Shown: in pieces, positions 9,445 to 18,514 of the stretch
Numbering within the stretch: position 1 is the stretch's first letter
Layout of the letters: each line of letters starts with the position of its first letter
Assembly: GCA_902785575.1 (NCBI GenBank)
Contig: CACZZF010000002.1
Span: 94,655-158,654 of the forward strand
Source of the DNA: an uncultured Bacteroidia bacterium
GTDB taxonomy: Bacteria; Bacteroidota; Bacteroidia; Bacteroidales; UBA932
Direction: 5' to 3'
DNA: 64,000 bases
Program-made: the position numbers and the translations under genes
Notes under the pieces: generated by a model
The model's input: the letters and a program-made list of their open reading frames with translations, nothing else
What the model was told of the DNA's origin: nothing
Databases searched by the model: none

Positions 9445-11799
9445 TTATTTCCCGGTCATTGAATAAGGTTTGTCGGCAGGCTTGAGGCCGCGGGACTTGT
9501 TGGGCTTGGAGGCCATCTCGAACTCGAGAACACCGCCCTCCAGCAGGTCCGCATGAGTCAAGTAGAGCTTTGAATAATCCTTGCCGTTCAAGGTCACTTT
9601 CTTCACGTAGCGATTGGTGTCGCTGACCTTGGGGGCCTTGATAACCAGTGACTTCCCGTTAGGAAGATTGATATTGACCTCCTTGAAGAACGGCGCTCCG
9701 ATGACATACTGGTCGCTTCCCGGACAAACCGGATAGAAGCCCAGAGTACCGAAAATGTACCAGGCGCTCATCTGGCCGCAATCGTCGTTTCCGCCCAGGC
9801 CACGGATCTCCGGCTTGTACATCCTGTTGATGATCTCTCTCATCCAGTATTGCGTCTTCCAAGGCTGCGAGGTCCAGGCGTAGAGATAAGGAATATGGTG
9901 GCTCGGCTCGTTTCCGTGGACATAACCTCCGATAAGGCAGTCCTTTGTGATGTCCTCATTGTCGGCGTAGGCATATTCGGGGAGGTCGTTGTAGAACAAC
10001 TCGTCAAGACCGGCGATGAATTTCTTCTCCCCGCCCATCATGGTCATCACACCATACACATCTTGAGGAGCGTGGAAGGTGAAATTCAGAGAGTTACCTT
10101 CAATGAAGCCCTCTCCGACAGTCTGCATTATATCGAACTCTTTCTTAAAGGAACCGTCGGTGTATTTCGGGCGGCAGAAGCCAAGCCCGGGATCGAATAC
10201 GTTGCGGTAGTACAGCGCCCTTTGGGCATATTCTTCCGCCACTTTTGAGTCCCCGGTTAGACGGGCGATGTTATAAATCGTCCAGTCGTCATAGGAATAT
10301 TCAAGGGTATTGCTGGCCGCGGTGGAGATGTTGTCGTAGGGGACATAACCCAACTTCATATAGTCCCCGAGCCCGCAATACCACTCCTGCTTGGATGTGG
10401 TCACCATGGCCTCCAGGGCCCGTTTCTTGTCAATGTCGAGACCTTTGACAATGGCGTCGGCAAGGACCGGCACGGCATGATAGCCGCTCATGCACCAGTT
10501 CTCGTTAGCCATGTGGCTCCAGACAGGAAGCATGTGAAGAACATTCTGGTCGTAATGGGCAAGCATTGACTCGACGATATCCCTGTCCCTTTCCGGTTTG
10601 AACAAGGCGAGGAAAGGATGCTCCGCCCTGTAGGTGTCCCAAAGGGAGAACACGGTGTAGTTCGTGAAGCCTTTGGCCTGGTGGATCTCGTGGTCCAGGC
10701 CCCTGTAGGATCCGTCCACATCCATGTAGACAGACGGGTTGATCATCGTGTGGTAAAGGGATGTGTAGAACATCTTCTTCTCAGCGTCAGTGCCTTTGAT
10801 GTCCATTACGGAAAGCTCTTTCTCCCAAGCGTTTCTGGCATCAGCGGCGATCTGGTCAAATGACTTTCCGGCAGCCTCTGCTTTCAGGTTCTTCAGGGCG
10901 CCGGTCGTTCCGGTTGAGGAGAGAGCGACCTTGACGGTCAGCTTGGGATCCTTTGAGGTGGCGAACTTGAACCAGGCCACGACTTTCCGTCCGGCGATAG
11001 CCGCGAAATTCTTGCTGGTGTCGAACTTGCTCCAGCCGCCCTTATAATCTATCTTCTGGCGGTCTGTGTAGCCATATTCAACAATGGGTTGGGAGAACTC
11101 GATGGCGAAATACGTGTAGTTGGTCCGGGCCCAGCCGTTGGTGATTCTATATCCGGTAACAGTCTTGTCGTCAAGTACTTGAACTTCTGACCACAGAGTC
11201 TTCCCGTCGTAATCGTAGATGCCGTGGATGAGGTCCAGGATAATCTGTCCAGATCCTTCGCCTTGCTCAGGATGACAGAAAGTGTATTCATGAACTCCGA
11301 CCCTTGCTGTCGCGGTTAGACGTGCCTTGACACCATAATCATCGAGTGTCACTTGATACAGTCCTGGGCTGGCACTCTCCGTGGAATGGCTGAATCTGCT
11401 ACGGAATCCGCTGTCAGGATTGTCCGCTGTGCCGGGATTCAGCTTTAGCGGGCCAGTTGTGGGCATTATTAATATGTCTCCGAGGTCTGAGTGGCCCGTT
11501 CCACTGAAATGGGTGTGGCTGAATCCTACGATCGTAGGGTCGTTATAGCGGTAACCGGCACAGGTCTCGTAGACCATCGGCTGATACTTTCCATTAATAT
11601 TATGAGGAATAGTGTCGGTGTCCGGGCTGAGTTGCACGCCACCGAAAGGCACGCATGCTCCGGGGAAAGTGTGACCCATTCCGTCTGTGCCGATAAAGGG
11701 ATCAACATAGCTTGTCTTGGTCTGAGCCATTGCGGTGGCGAGCGTCATCAGCACCGCGGCTGACAGGGTGACAAGCTGGCGGATAAATCGTTGATTCAT
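9445..11799 (-). CDS. GH92 family exo-alpha-mannosidase (second copy)
   Basis: 784 aa, signal peptide ending near LATAMAQTK. Motifs: IGTDGMGHTFPGACVPFGG (~37), YVHGNEPSHHIPYLYAW (~640, catalytic Glu), GNDDCGQMSAWYIFGTLGF (~690). It is clearly diverged from its neighbour, so the two probably cut different linkages of one glycan. Oddity: residues near 173-184 (FCHPEQGEGSGQ) are encoded by a 27-base stretch (11251-11277) that matches a REP-type repeat seen between genes at 63243-63269; see the repeat entry. The frame stays open. The start is 72 bases downstream of the SGNH gene. Confidence 0.96.
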   Translation of the reverse strand: MNQRFIRQLVTLSAAVLMTLATAMAQTKTSYVDPFIGTDGMGHTFPGACVPFGGVQLSPDTDTIPHNINGKYQPMVYETCAGYRYNDPTIVGFSHTHFSGTGHSDLGDILIMPTTGPLKLNPGTADNPDSGFRSRFSHSTESASPGLYQVTLDDYGVKARLTATARVGVHEYTFCHPEQGEGSGQIILDLIHGIYDYDGKTLWSEVQVLDDKTVTGYRITNGWARTNYTYFAIEFSQPIVEYGYTDRQKIDYKGGWSKFDTSKNFAAIAGRKVVAWFKFATSKDPKLTVKVALSSTGTTGALKNLKAEAAGKSFDQIAADARNAWEKELSVMDIKGTDAEKKMFYTSLYHTMINPSVYMDVDGSYRGLDHEIHQAKGFTNYTVFSLWDTYRAEHPFLALFKPERDRDIVESMLAHYDQNVLHMLPVWSHMANENWCMSGYHAVPVLADAIVKGLDIDKKRALEAMVTTSKQEWYCGLGDYMKLGYVPYDNISTAASNTLEYSYDDWTIYNIARLTGDSKVAEEYAQRALYYRNVFDPGLGFCRPKYTDGSFKKEFDIMQTVGEGFIEGNSLNFTFHAPQDVYGVMTMMGGEKKFIAGLDELFYNDLPEYAYADNEDITKDCLIGGYVHGNEPSHHIPYLYAWTSQPWKTQYWMREIINRMYKPEIRGLGGNDDCGQMSAWYIFGTLGFYPVCPGSDQYVIGAPFFKEVNINLPNGKSLVIKAPKVSDTNRYVKKVTLNGKDYSKLYLTHADLLEGGVLEFEMASKPNKSRGLKPADKPYSMTGK
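11251..11277 (-). repeat. REP-type repeat inside a GH92 coding region
   Basis: The minus-strand 27-mer begins TGTCATCCTGAGCAAGG and ends CGAAGGATCT. Aligned without gaps to the intergenic copy at 63243-63269 it matches at 21 of 27 positions by my count. It keeps the GH92 frame open and encodes CHPEQGEGS plus flanking residues. Confidence 0.6.
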
Positions 11800-11871
11800 A
11801 ATATATTATCTAGTATTAAAGTTTGTATATTCGCAACTATAAAATTGAGGAATAAACTGACTTTGAGACAG

Positions 11872-12954
11872 TTATCTGCCAGCCACTATTCCATATTTCC
11901 GTAGAATCTTCTTTACCGGCTTCTCGATAGACTGTGCCCAGAGCTGGTAGCCTCGATCAGAAGGGTGCGTACCATCCTGTGTCGTCTCATGGTCAGGGGC
12001 CGAGGCGCTCGGATGGATGTAATACACATCCTTATATTTCTTGCAGGCGATTTTCATCAGGCTGTCAGCGACAGCGATCCTGTTGGCTTCCGCCTCGTCC
12101 GTCCGTTTGTTGAAATTGCGCCACTCCCTGTAGATGGTCCGCTGGAAGATCAACGGTTTGCCGGGGTGGGCGGCCTGGACTTTCTCGATAAAAGGGAAGA
12201 GCCTTTCTTTGATCTGCTCGATGCTCGGGTTCGAGAAGGTGTCGAAGATGAAGGCATCTACATCCGAGGCCACAAGAACATCAGCGAAATAATCCTGGAG
12301 TTTGCAGTTTCCGCTGCATCCAAGGCTTAAAAGCTGAAGTCCTGTGTCTCTTGAGAATATGGCCGGATAGGCCATTCCGGCGCGGCTTGTGGATATTCCG
12401 TGAGTGAAACTCGAGCCGAATATACCGATCCGGCCTGTGAAAGGGTTGGGCATCGCCTCCAGCACGGAACCCTCTTCAACACCGATTTTCACTGAATATT
12501 CCTCACTGAGGATCGGCAGGTACATCAGGCATTCCTTTATGGTTCTGTCCATTCCGGAAATCAGGTTGAAAGGCTGCTCGAGGTCTCCAGATACTCCTGC
12601 TCCAGCCCAGACCCATTTGCCGTTTTCCCTGATATACAGGTCATATCCCCTGGCTGAGAATCCGCCCGTGTTGTTAGGCCGGCCGACATCACCGTACTTT
12701 GTGAGTATCGTGATGGTAGGTGAATTGGTCCTGAAGGCCACTCCGATTCCGGCCGAGTTCCTGACCTGGTTGTTCTCGCTTTTGGTGAAACCCTTGAATT
12801 TGACCGTGTCCACTCTATGGTAAGGATTCGGGGTGTTCATCAGCTTACCTGTCAGGGTCAGATCACTGGCCTCCGTGTAAACAAACTTCGGTGTCGTTTG
12901 GGCCATGGCGCTAAACGCTATCACCATCAAAACCGGAAATAGAAGTCTTTTCAT
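11872..12954 (-). CDS. SGNH/GDSL-family secreted esterase with GxDLY N-terminal domain
   Basis: 360 aa, signal peptide MKRLLFPVLMVIAFSAMAQT. An N-terminal beta domain (~30-155) carries RGYDLYIRENGKW, the GxDLY signature found in front of this type of SGNH hydrolase. The catalytic domain (~165-355) shows block I GSSFTHGIS (nucleophile Ser), block II LGCSGNCKLQ, and block V DGTHPSDRG (Asp and His). Such enzymes remove acyl, often acetyl, groups from glycans. As first gene of the minus-strand locus with two alpha-mannosidases and SusC/D, it may deacetylate the mannan before it is cut; that role is inferred. A -7 element lies at 12987-12994. Confidence 0.88.
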   Translation of the reverse strand: MKRLLFPVLMVIAFSAMAQTTPKFVYTEASDLTLTGKLMNTPNPYHRVDTVKFKGFTKSENNQVRNSAGIGVAFRTNSPTITILTKYGDVGRPNNTGGFSARGYDLYIRENGKWVWAGAGVSGDLEQPFNLISGMDRTIKECLMYLPILSEEYSVKIGVEEGSVLEAMPNPFTGRIGIFGSSFTHGISTSRAGMAYPAIFSRDTGLQLLSLGCSGNCKLQDYFADVLVASDVDAFIFDTFSNPSIEQIKERLFPFIEKVQAAHPGKPLIFQRTIYREWRNFNKRTDEAEANRIAVADSLMKIACKKYKDVYYIHPSASAPDHETTQDGTHPSDRGYQLWAQSIEKPVKKILRKYGIVAGR

Positions 12955-12986
12955 CTCGATGCTATGCTATATGATTATGCGATTCA

Positions 12987-12994
12987 CAAATTTA
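12987..12994 (-). promoter_or_regulatory. Candidate -7 element for the SGNH/GH92 genes
   Basis: TAAATTTG on the minus strand, a perfect TAnnTTTG, 32 bases before the SGNH start codon. I do not find a convincing TTG at the -33 spacing. Confidence 0.4.
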
Positions 12995-13074
12995 CAATTT
13001 TCGACGAATATTATGATAACTGTGGGATATTGTTTAAATGCGTGGCCTTAAAAGCATTAATAATTAAATCAATA

Positions 13075-13209
13075 ATGGAGAGGACAATCAAGAAAGACTA
13101 TGAGGCTCCTTCAGCCGAGGTGCTGAAGGTGGATGTCGGGATAGTCATCGCCACAAGCGTCGATTATCACGGATTTGGTGAAGAAGATGATTTGTCTGGC
13201 GGTAATTAA
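13075..13209 (+). CDS. Small 44-aa peptide upstream of a surface lipoprotein
   Basis: ATG at 13075 gives 44 aa opening MERTIKKDYEAPSAEVLKV and ending EEDDLSGGN; a longer in-frame start at 12964 would run through AT-rich promoter-like DNA and is less likely. The pattern Y-x-x-P-x-x-E-V-x-x-V near the start, a short apolar middle (GIVIATS) and an acidic Gly-rich tail recall very short peptides common in Bacteroidales just ahead of fimbrillin-like or other lipoprotein genes. It has no signal peptide. The stop is followed after four bases by AGGAGG and the lipoprotein gene 13 bases on, so the two are co-transcribed. Function unknown. Confidence 0.65.
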   Translation: MERTIKKDYEAPSAEVLKVDVGIVIATSVDYHGFGEEDDLSGGN

Positions 13210-13222
13210 GGAGGATTGAGCG
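13210..13222 (+). promoter_or_regulatory. Strong Shine-Dalgarno for the fimbrillin-like gene
   Basis: AAGGAGG starting four bases after the preceding stop region, about nine bases ahead of the ATG at 13223. Most start codons in this window lack such a perfect site, so high translation of this gene is suggested. Confidence 0.6.
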
Positions 13223-14725
13223 ATGAGAAAGTCATTCATTTTCATTATTTTGGCGATAGCCACTATGGTTTCTTGCGAGAAGCGGTCCATAGAACTTGAT
13301 TCAGAGGATCCTCAAGAGCCAAAAGAGATTGTATTCAACCTTGACGCGAAGCATCCGGGCACGGCCACAAGAGCCGTCAAGACCGGTTGGGAGACTGGCG
13401 ATGTCGTATTCGTGTTTTTCTCTGGCGCATCTGCTCCGGCTTATCTTGAGATGAAGTGGGACGGTACCAAGTGGGTCAAGACCACCAAGAACAGCCTAGC
13501 CCTCAGCAATGGCCAGACTGGAACGATGACCGCTGTCTATCTTCCCTTCGGCAGTGGAGCCACGATTTCCAACGACAACGGAAGCTACAAGTTCAGCACA
13601 ATTTACTATTCCTATTATCTGACCGCGGAACTTCCCTATACAGTCAAGGACAACACGGTCTCAGGGTGTTTCGGCATGAAGATTCCCGAAGGATTCATCC
13701 AGTTCTTTATTGATCAGGACGGCGCGGCTGAAAGCGATGTGGTCGAACTTAGGGAACCGAAACTCACCCCTGTCGGGGTTGTTTCTGTCGATTCTGATGG
13801 TACTGTCAACACAGCCGAACTGGCTCATGGCGCCCCGCTACCAGGTTATGTTTACGACAAGGAAGACAAGGCTTCCGGCGAGTGCAAGGGCTATCTTTTC
13901 AGCGGAATACTTGAAGAAGACGCCCGCGGAGCCTCTTCTGATTACCATTTCACCTTTGTGAAAGGCTCAAGTGCCAGATCTGCCCAGTATTATTTCAAGT
14001 CGTATTCAGGCAAGACCTTGTACAGGGGGGAGTCTGAAGGACGCGCCGTCAAACTTCCTGCCATCGGGAACTGGACCCAAGTCACTAATCACAAACCCAT
14101 GGATCTCGGAGTGGATGTCAACGGACGGAGGCTTTACTGGTGCGATACCAACGTCGGAGCCGATCATGAGTATGAATCCGGTGACTTTTTCGCCTGGGGA
14201 GAGATTGAACCTCATTATACTACTCTTGATCCTCTTGTCTGGAAGACAGGGATGGAAGGCGGTTACACTTCCGCCAATCATAGTTCAGTCATCACCAGCA
14301 AATACACTTCCGGCGGGTTAACCATCGACCTTTCAGATGATGCCGCTAACGCCAATCTGGGAGGTATCTGGAGGATGCCCACCGCCTCTGAGTGTGAGGC
14401 TTTGATTTCGAGTGGTAATGTGACGTGGACATGGGTTAAAAATTTCCAGTACGGAGCGTTTGATTATGCCGGTCCCGGTTTCAGGGTCATCTCGAAAACA
14501 GACAGTTACAAATGGATTTTCATCCCCGCTTCCGGCGCTTTGGACGGGACTACGAACATCAACACATGGTCTTGGTTCCAGTCAGATCCCGTCGGCATTT
14601 ATTGGACGGCTACTACATTCAGCAAGGGTCATGACTACGATTTCTTCATCAGAGAGGGAAACAAGGGGACGACGTTCAATGACGATAATTACATGGGTGC
14701 CATGATCCGTCCCGTGATGAATTAA
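13223..14725 (+). CDS. Fimbrillin-like lipoprotein with C-terminal Fib_succ_major-type domain
   Basis: 500 aa. Lipobox MVSCEK (Cys ~19). The N-terminal half shows the fimbrillin-like (Mfa-like) opening seen in many Bacteroidales surface lipoproteins: TATRAVKTGWETGDVVFVFFSG, followed by WDGTKWVKT and TAVYLPFG. The C-terminal half (~300-500) fits the domain first described in Fibrobacter major paralogous proteins: LYWCDTNVGADHEYESGDFF, GGIWRMPTASECEAL, YWTATT, GAMIRPV. The two halves together suggest a surface-exposed adhesive or binding protein. It is translated with the small peptide upstream and followed by a clear terminator. Ligand unknown. Confidence 0.8.
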   Translation: MRKSFIFIILAIATMVSCEKRSIELDSEDPQEPKEIVFNLDAKHPGTATRAVKTGWETGDVVFVFFSGASAPAYLEMKWDGTKWVKTTKNSLALSNGQTGTMTAVYLPFGSGATISNDNGSYKFSTIYYSYYLTAELPYTVKDNTVSGCFGMKIPEGFIQFFIDQDGAAESDVVELREPKLTPVGVVSVDSDGTVNTAELAHGAPLPGYVYDKEDKASGECKGYLFSGILEEDARGASSDYHFTFVKGSSARSAQYYFKSYSGKTLYRGESEGRAVKLPAIGNWTQVTNHKPMDLGVDVNGRRLYWCDTNVGADHEYESGDFFAWGEIEPHYTTLDPLVWKTGMEGGYTSANHSSVITSKYTSGGLTIDLSDDAANANLGGIWRMPTASECEALISSGNVTWTWVKNFQYGAFDYAGPGFRVISKTDSYKWIFIPASGALDGTTNINTWSWFQSDPVGIYWTATTFSKGHDYDFFIREGNKGTTFNDDNYMGAMIRPVMN

Positions 14726-14766
14726 AGGCTTGATTCAGAATTAATTGATACATAGGGTTTTAAAGC

Positions 14767-14799
14767 AAGTCCATCCCCTTATTCCGAGGGGATGGACTT
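14767..14799 (+). terminator. Terminator after the fimbrillin-like gene
   Basis: Perfect 12-bp arms AAGTCCATCCCC and GGGGATGGACTT with a nine-base loop. The following bases (CTCGTTAATC) are only weakly T-rich. Confidence 0.75.
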
Positions 14800-14824
14800 C
14801 TCGTTAATCATTTATGCTGAACAG

Positions 14825-14855
14825 TTTCCAAATCACGGTAGATGTGTTATATTTG
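14825..14855 (+). promoter_or_regulatory. Promoter abutting the phosphoesterase start codon
   Basis: TTTC (14825-14828), 19 bases, TATATTTG (14848-14855). The -7 element ends five bases before the ATG at 14861, so transcription should begin at or next to the start codon, giving a leaderless or nearly leaderless message. Confidence 0.55.
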
Positions 14856-14860
14856 CATTT

Positions 14861-16333
14861 ATGGAAAGGATAAGATTATCATTCGTGGCGCTGGCCGCTT
14901 TTGCCGCCTTGGTGTTGTCCTGTGGACGGGTGGGAGAGCAAGTCGGCTTCGACGAGAGCGCCGTGGTTTTGTCCGTCGCGGCGGTCAGTGATGTTCATAT
15001 AAACACCGGTCTTCCAGTGACTTCCGCCAAGTGGAAGAGCGCCCTTGAGCAACTCAAGGCGAAGGCCGCCGAGTCAGATCCTGACGGGTTGGACGGAGTG
15101 CTTGTGGCCGGAGACCTGATAGATTACCCGAGTGACCCGGCGATACAGGAATTCAAGCGGGTCTATGAGTCTGTGATGGATCCTGTCAAAACGCCGTTGA
15201 TTTACACCGTCGGTAATCATGATGTCCCGAATTACAAGTGGAGCGAGACGATGGTAGAGGATGCTGAATATATTCGTAAAGCATTAGGGGATAATTATTT
15301 CCAGACAGATGTCGATATTGAGGCCGGAACCGGTCTCGAATGCCGCCACTGCGTCATCGGTGATTATGATATCATAGCCATATCTCCTGACGGGACCAGC
15401 CCTGTAGTCTATGATCCTAAAGCGCTTGAATGGCTTGACAAAACGCTGTCCGAAGTCACATCTAAGAACCCTTCCAGATACGTGATCCTGATCACCCACC
15501 CGATGCTATATGACACCGTCTACGGCAGCCTTCTTGGAGAGGCGGACGGCATCTGGAAGTCTTTTAGCCCGGGCTATTGGGCGACCAGGGAACTGCCTGA
15601 GATTTTGGCTAAATATCCGCAGGTCGTGGCGTTTGGAGGACATCTCCATTTCCCTCTCAATGATCCTCGGAGTATCTGGCAAGGGGCTTTCACGGCTTTG
15701 GGATGCGGTTCCGTAAGGTATATGGCCATAGAGGCGGGCGGTTATGAGGATATGGCTGGACAGACCATAATGAAAGACAAGGATGAGTTCTCTCAGGGGT
15801 ATCTGGTCCAGTTCGACAAGAAGGGCAATATGATGATCCACAGGATGGATTTCTACAATAAAGCGGTCATCGGGGAACCAATCATTATTTCCAAGCCATC
15901 TAAAAACGGGAAGCATCTGGACGCGTATTCTTTCCATCTCCGTAAGGCGGCGAATGAGCCTCCGACACTGCCATCGATGGATGTTGTCTATGAGAAATCA
16001 CCTGAGCCTTGGAAGAAGAGCGAGCCGGGCTATTTCTCGGTGAGCTTCCCCGCCGGGACTGATGACGAGTTTGTCCATCATTATGTCTTGACGTTGAGCA
16101 AGGGTGATGAGCTGATCATGAGCAAGAAAATCCTGGCGGATTTCTATAAGTACCCTCAGCCATCGATGATGAAACCGGTCTGGAAAGTGAATATGAGCAT
16201 ATTCGACCTTATCGGAAGTGATGACTGGGCAGGCCAGGAACAATTTGAGCCTGGTACCTATACAATCTCTCTTACCGCCTTTGACTCATGGGATGCGGCC
16301 AGTGAAACGCTTTCAAAAGAGATTGTGATATGA
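14861..16333 (+). CDS. Calcineurin-like metallophosphoesterase lipoprotein
   Basis: 490 aa from the ATG at 14861; a longer in-frame start at 14792 lies inside the terminator hairpin and is rejected. Lipobox VLSCGR (Cys ~21). Metallophosphoesterase motifs in order: SDVHI (~44), GDLID (~84), GNHD (~120), THPML (~208), GGHLHFP (~262), which bind the two metal ions. The C-terminal ~120 residues form a separate beta-rich part (YFSVSFPAGTDD, GTYTISLTAFDSWD). The substrate is unknown; lipid anchoring puts it in the periplasm or outside. Its stop overlaps the next start as ATGA, so it is translationally coupled to the glycosidase-like gene. Confidence 0.9.
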   Translation: MERIRLSFVALAAFAALVLSCGRVGEQVGFDESAVVLSVAAVSDVHINTGLPVTSAKWKSALEQLKAKAAESDPDGLDGVLVAGDLIDYPSDPAIQEFKRVYESVMDPVKTPLIYTVGNHDVPNYKWSETMVEDAEYIRKALGDNYFQTDVDIEAGTGLECRHCVIGDYDIIAISPDGTSPVVYDPKALEWLDKTLSEVTSKNPSRYVILITHPMLYDTVYGSLLGEADGIWKSFSPGYWATRELPEILAKYPQVVAFGGHLHFPLNDPRSIWQGAFTALGCGSVRYMAIEAGGYEDMAGQTIMKDKDEFSQGYLVQFDKKGNMMIHRMDFYNKAVIGEPIIISKPSKNGKHLDAYSFHLRKAANEPPTLPSMDVVYEKSPEPWKKSEPGYFSVSFPAGTDDEFVHHYVLTLSKGDELIMSKKILADFYKYPQPSMMKPVWKVNMSIFDLIGSDDWAGQEQFEPGTYTISLTAFDSWDAASETLSKEIVI

Positions 16334-18492
16334 GCAAATACTCGTTGATCGTATTGTTGCTCGTCACATCGGTCTCGCTTGCGAACGCGGAAGGGATCGA
16401 TCGTAAAGCGGTCGTCTCCCGGCACAATCCGGTGACCTATGTGTCATCCGCGAAAAGCCCCGTACAAGTCGGCAATGGCCGTTTCGCTTTCGGTGCGGAC
16501 ATAACCGGACTCCAAACCTTCCGTTCCTTCAACACATTGAGTGATTGGGGCTGGCATTCAAATCCTCTCCCGGACGGTCTGTCCGTTGAGGACTACAAGC
16601 CGGTGGTTCTGGAAACGTGGGGGACTCGTATCCCGTATATCCTGAACAATCCGGAATGTCCAGAGATATCCGATTGGCTTCGTTGGAACCCCCACAGGAT
16701 CAATTTGGGACGAATAGGTTTCGTGCTGACAAAAGCGGATGGGGAACGGGCTGAGGAGAAAGATTTGAGTGACACTCGTCAGGAGACTGATCTTTGGACC
16801 GGAATCGTGAATAGCCATTTTGCCCTGGAAGGAGTGCCGGTTTCTGTCAGGACAGCTTGCCATCCCACAATGGATCTTATTTCAATTCACGTGGAATCAC
16901 CTCTGATTCAGTCTGGTAGGATAGGTCTGTTTGTGGATCTCCCGTATTCCGATGGCAAGAGCATGCTGACCTCGGTCGGGGATTTCACTTGCCCTGAAAA
17001 ACACAAAAGCTCATTGTCCTCACAAGTGCCCGGCAGCGGAGTGATCACCCATGTTATGGATGATACCGAATATGAGATTGAGCTTCACTGGAAAGGTAAT
17101 GCTGATCTTTCCCGGGTCAGCGACGCCGCCCATGAATACCGGTTTGTAACGTCAGGAGATGACAGTTTTGACGTCACAGTCCTTTTCCGGCCCTCGAGTA
17201 TTCCGGAAATGGATACTCATGAGATTGTGGCAGAATCAAAGGGCGCGTCCGGATTGGAGGTTGAAGATGTGGAAAAAGCTTCCGTTGAAAGTTGGGAGAA
17301 ATATTGGTTGACCGGTGCCGCGGTGGATCTGAGCGGGAGCTCCGATCCTCGCTGGACGGAACTGGAGCGTCGTATTGTCCTTTCACAATTTGTCTTGAGA
17401 CTTAACGAGACAGGATTATTCCCCCCTCAAGAAGCCGGGCTTGTGAATAACGGGTGGTATGGACGTTTCCACTGGGAGATGATCTGGTGGCACGGAGCGC
17501 ATTTCCTGCTTTGGAATCGTCCGTATTGCGTTGATGGCTACCTTTCGAAGTATAGCGCATTCATGGAAGAGGCGGTCTCACGGGCTTCTTCAGAAGGCCG
17601 GAAAGGGGCCAAATGGCCAAAATGCACTGGGAATTTCAATAGGGAGTGGCCTTGTGAGCCACATGCCGCTCTTTGCTGGCAGCAACCTCATCCAATCTGG
17701 TTCGCTGAGGAGGAATATCGCTTGAATCCGTCTCAGGAAGTACTTGACAGATGGGCGGATGTGGTGATAAACACAGCCGATTATATGGCCGATTATGTCT
17801 TTTGGGACAAGGCCGGGAGGCGTTTTGTGATAGGGCCGCCTGTCATTCCCGTTTCTGAGAACACGAAGATGCTGGAGACCATGAACCCCATATTCGAATT
17901 GGGCTATTGGCGTTTCGGTCTTCGAGTCGCATTGGATTGGGCAAAACGACTCGGGCTGCCTGCCAAAAGGGTGAAGGCTTGGAAAGATGTTCTCCGCAAA
18001 CTCTCTGATCTTCCCACGGAGGATGGATATTACATCACTCACGAGGGAATGGTGGACATGTGGACCAACTATAATTTCGAGCATCCCGCCCTTACTGGTG
18101 TTTACGGGTGGCTGCCGGGAGACGGTGTCGACGTTGAGACTTTCCGGCGCACATTCCATCATGTTTTGGAGACATGGCAGATGGACAGGATCTGGGGCTG
18201 GGATTATCCCATGCTCGCTATGGCCGCCGCCAGGCTTGGCGAACCCGAAACAGCTGTGGATTTGTTGTGTACGACCGCCCACAAGTTCAATTTCGACGCT
18301 CACGGTTTGGCCGACATGTACCCTTTCCCGTATTTTCCGGCAAATGGAGGTCTTTTGACTGCCGTGGCCATGATGTGCGCTGGTTGGGATGGGTTGCCTA
18401 AAGGTGTGGCCGGGTCGGTGGTAGAGAGTCCAGGTTTCCCGAAAGACGGTAGTTGGGTTGTACGGTATGAAGGGTTCAATAAGATGATGTGA
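16330..18492 (+). CDS. Secreted six-hairpin glycosidase-like protein (GH65-like)
   Basis: 720 aa, signal peptide ending LANAEG. The first ~320 residues are a beta-sandwich (VGNGRFAFGADITGLQTF), the rest an alpha/alpha toroid with WYGRFHWEMIWWHGAHFLLWNRP (~380), QQPHPIWFAEEEYRL (~455), MNPIFELGYWRFGLR (~520) and WGWDYPMLAMAAARLG (~620). Layout and motifs such as HWEMIWW fit the six-hairpin superfamily near GH65, but I cannot assign a specific family or substrate. It overlaps the phosphoesterase stop by four bases and lies 22 bases ahead of exonuclease III. Confidence 0.75.
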   Translation: MSKYSLIVLLLVTSVSLANAEGIDRKAVVSRHNPVTYVSSAKSPVQVGNGRFAFGADITGLQTFRSFNTLSDWGWHSNPLPDGLSVEDYKPVVLETWGTRIPYILNNPECPEISDWLRWNPHRINLGRIGFVLTKADGERAEEKDLSDTRQETDLWTGIVNSHFALEGVPVSVRTACHPTMDLISIHVESPLIQSGRIGLFVDLPYSDGKSMLTSVGDFTCPEKHKSSLSSQVPGSGVITHVMDDTEYEIELHWKGNADLSRVSDAAHEYRFVTSGDDSFDVTVLFRPSSIPEMDTHEIVAESKGASGLEVEDVEKASVESWEKYWLTGAAVDLSGSSDPRWTELERRIVLSQFVLRLNETGLFPPQEAGLVNNGWYGRFHWEMIWWHGAHFLLWNRPYCVDGYLSKYSAFMEEAVSRASSEGRKGAKWPKCTGNFNREWPCEPHAALCWQQPHPIWFAEEEYRLNPSQEVLDRWADVVINTADYMADYVFWDKAGRRFVIGPPVIPVSENTKMLETMNPIFELGYWRFGLRVALDWAKRLGLPAKRVKAWKDVLRKLSDLPTEDGYYITHEGMVDMWTNYNFEHPALTGVYGWLPGDGVDVETFRRTFHHVLETWQMDRIWGWDYPMLAMAAARLGEPETAVDLLCTTAHKFNFDAHGLADMYPFPYFPANGGLLTAVAMMCAGWDGLPKGVAGSVVESPGFPKDGSWVVRYEGFNKMM

Positions 18493-18514
18493 ATAATATA
18501 AACGATTGATAAAC

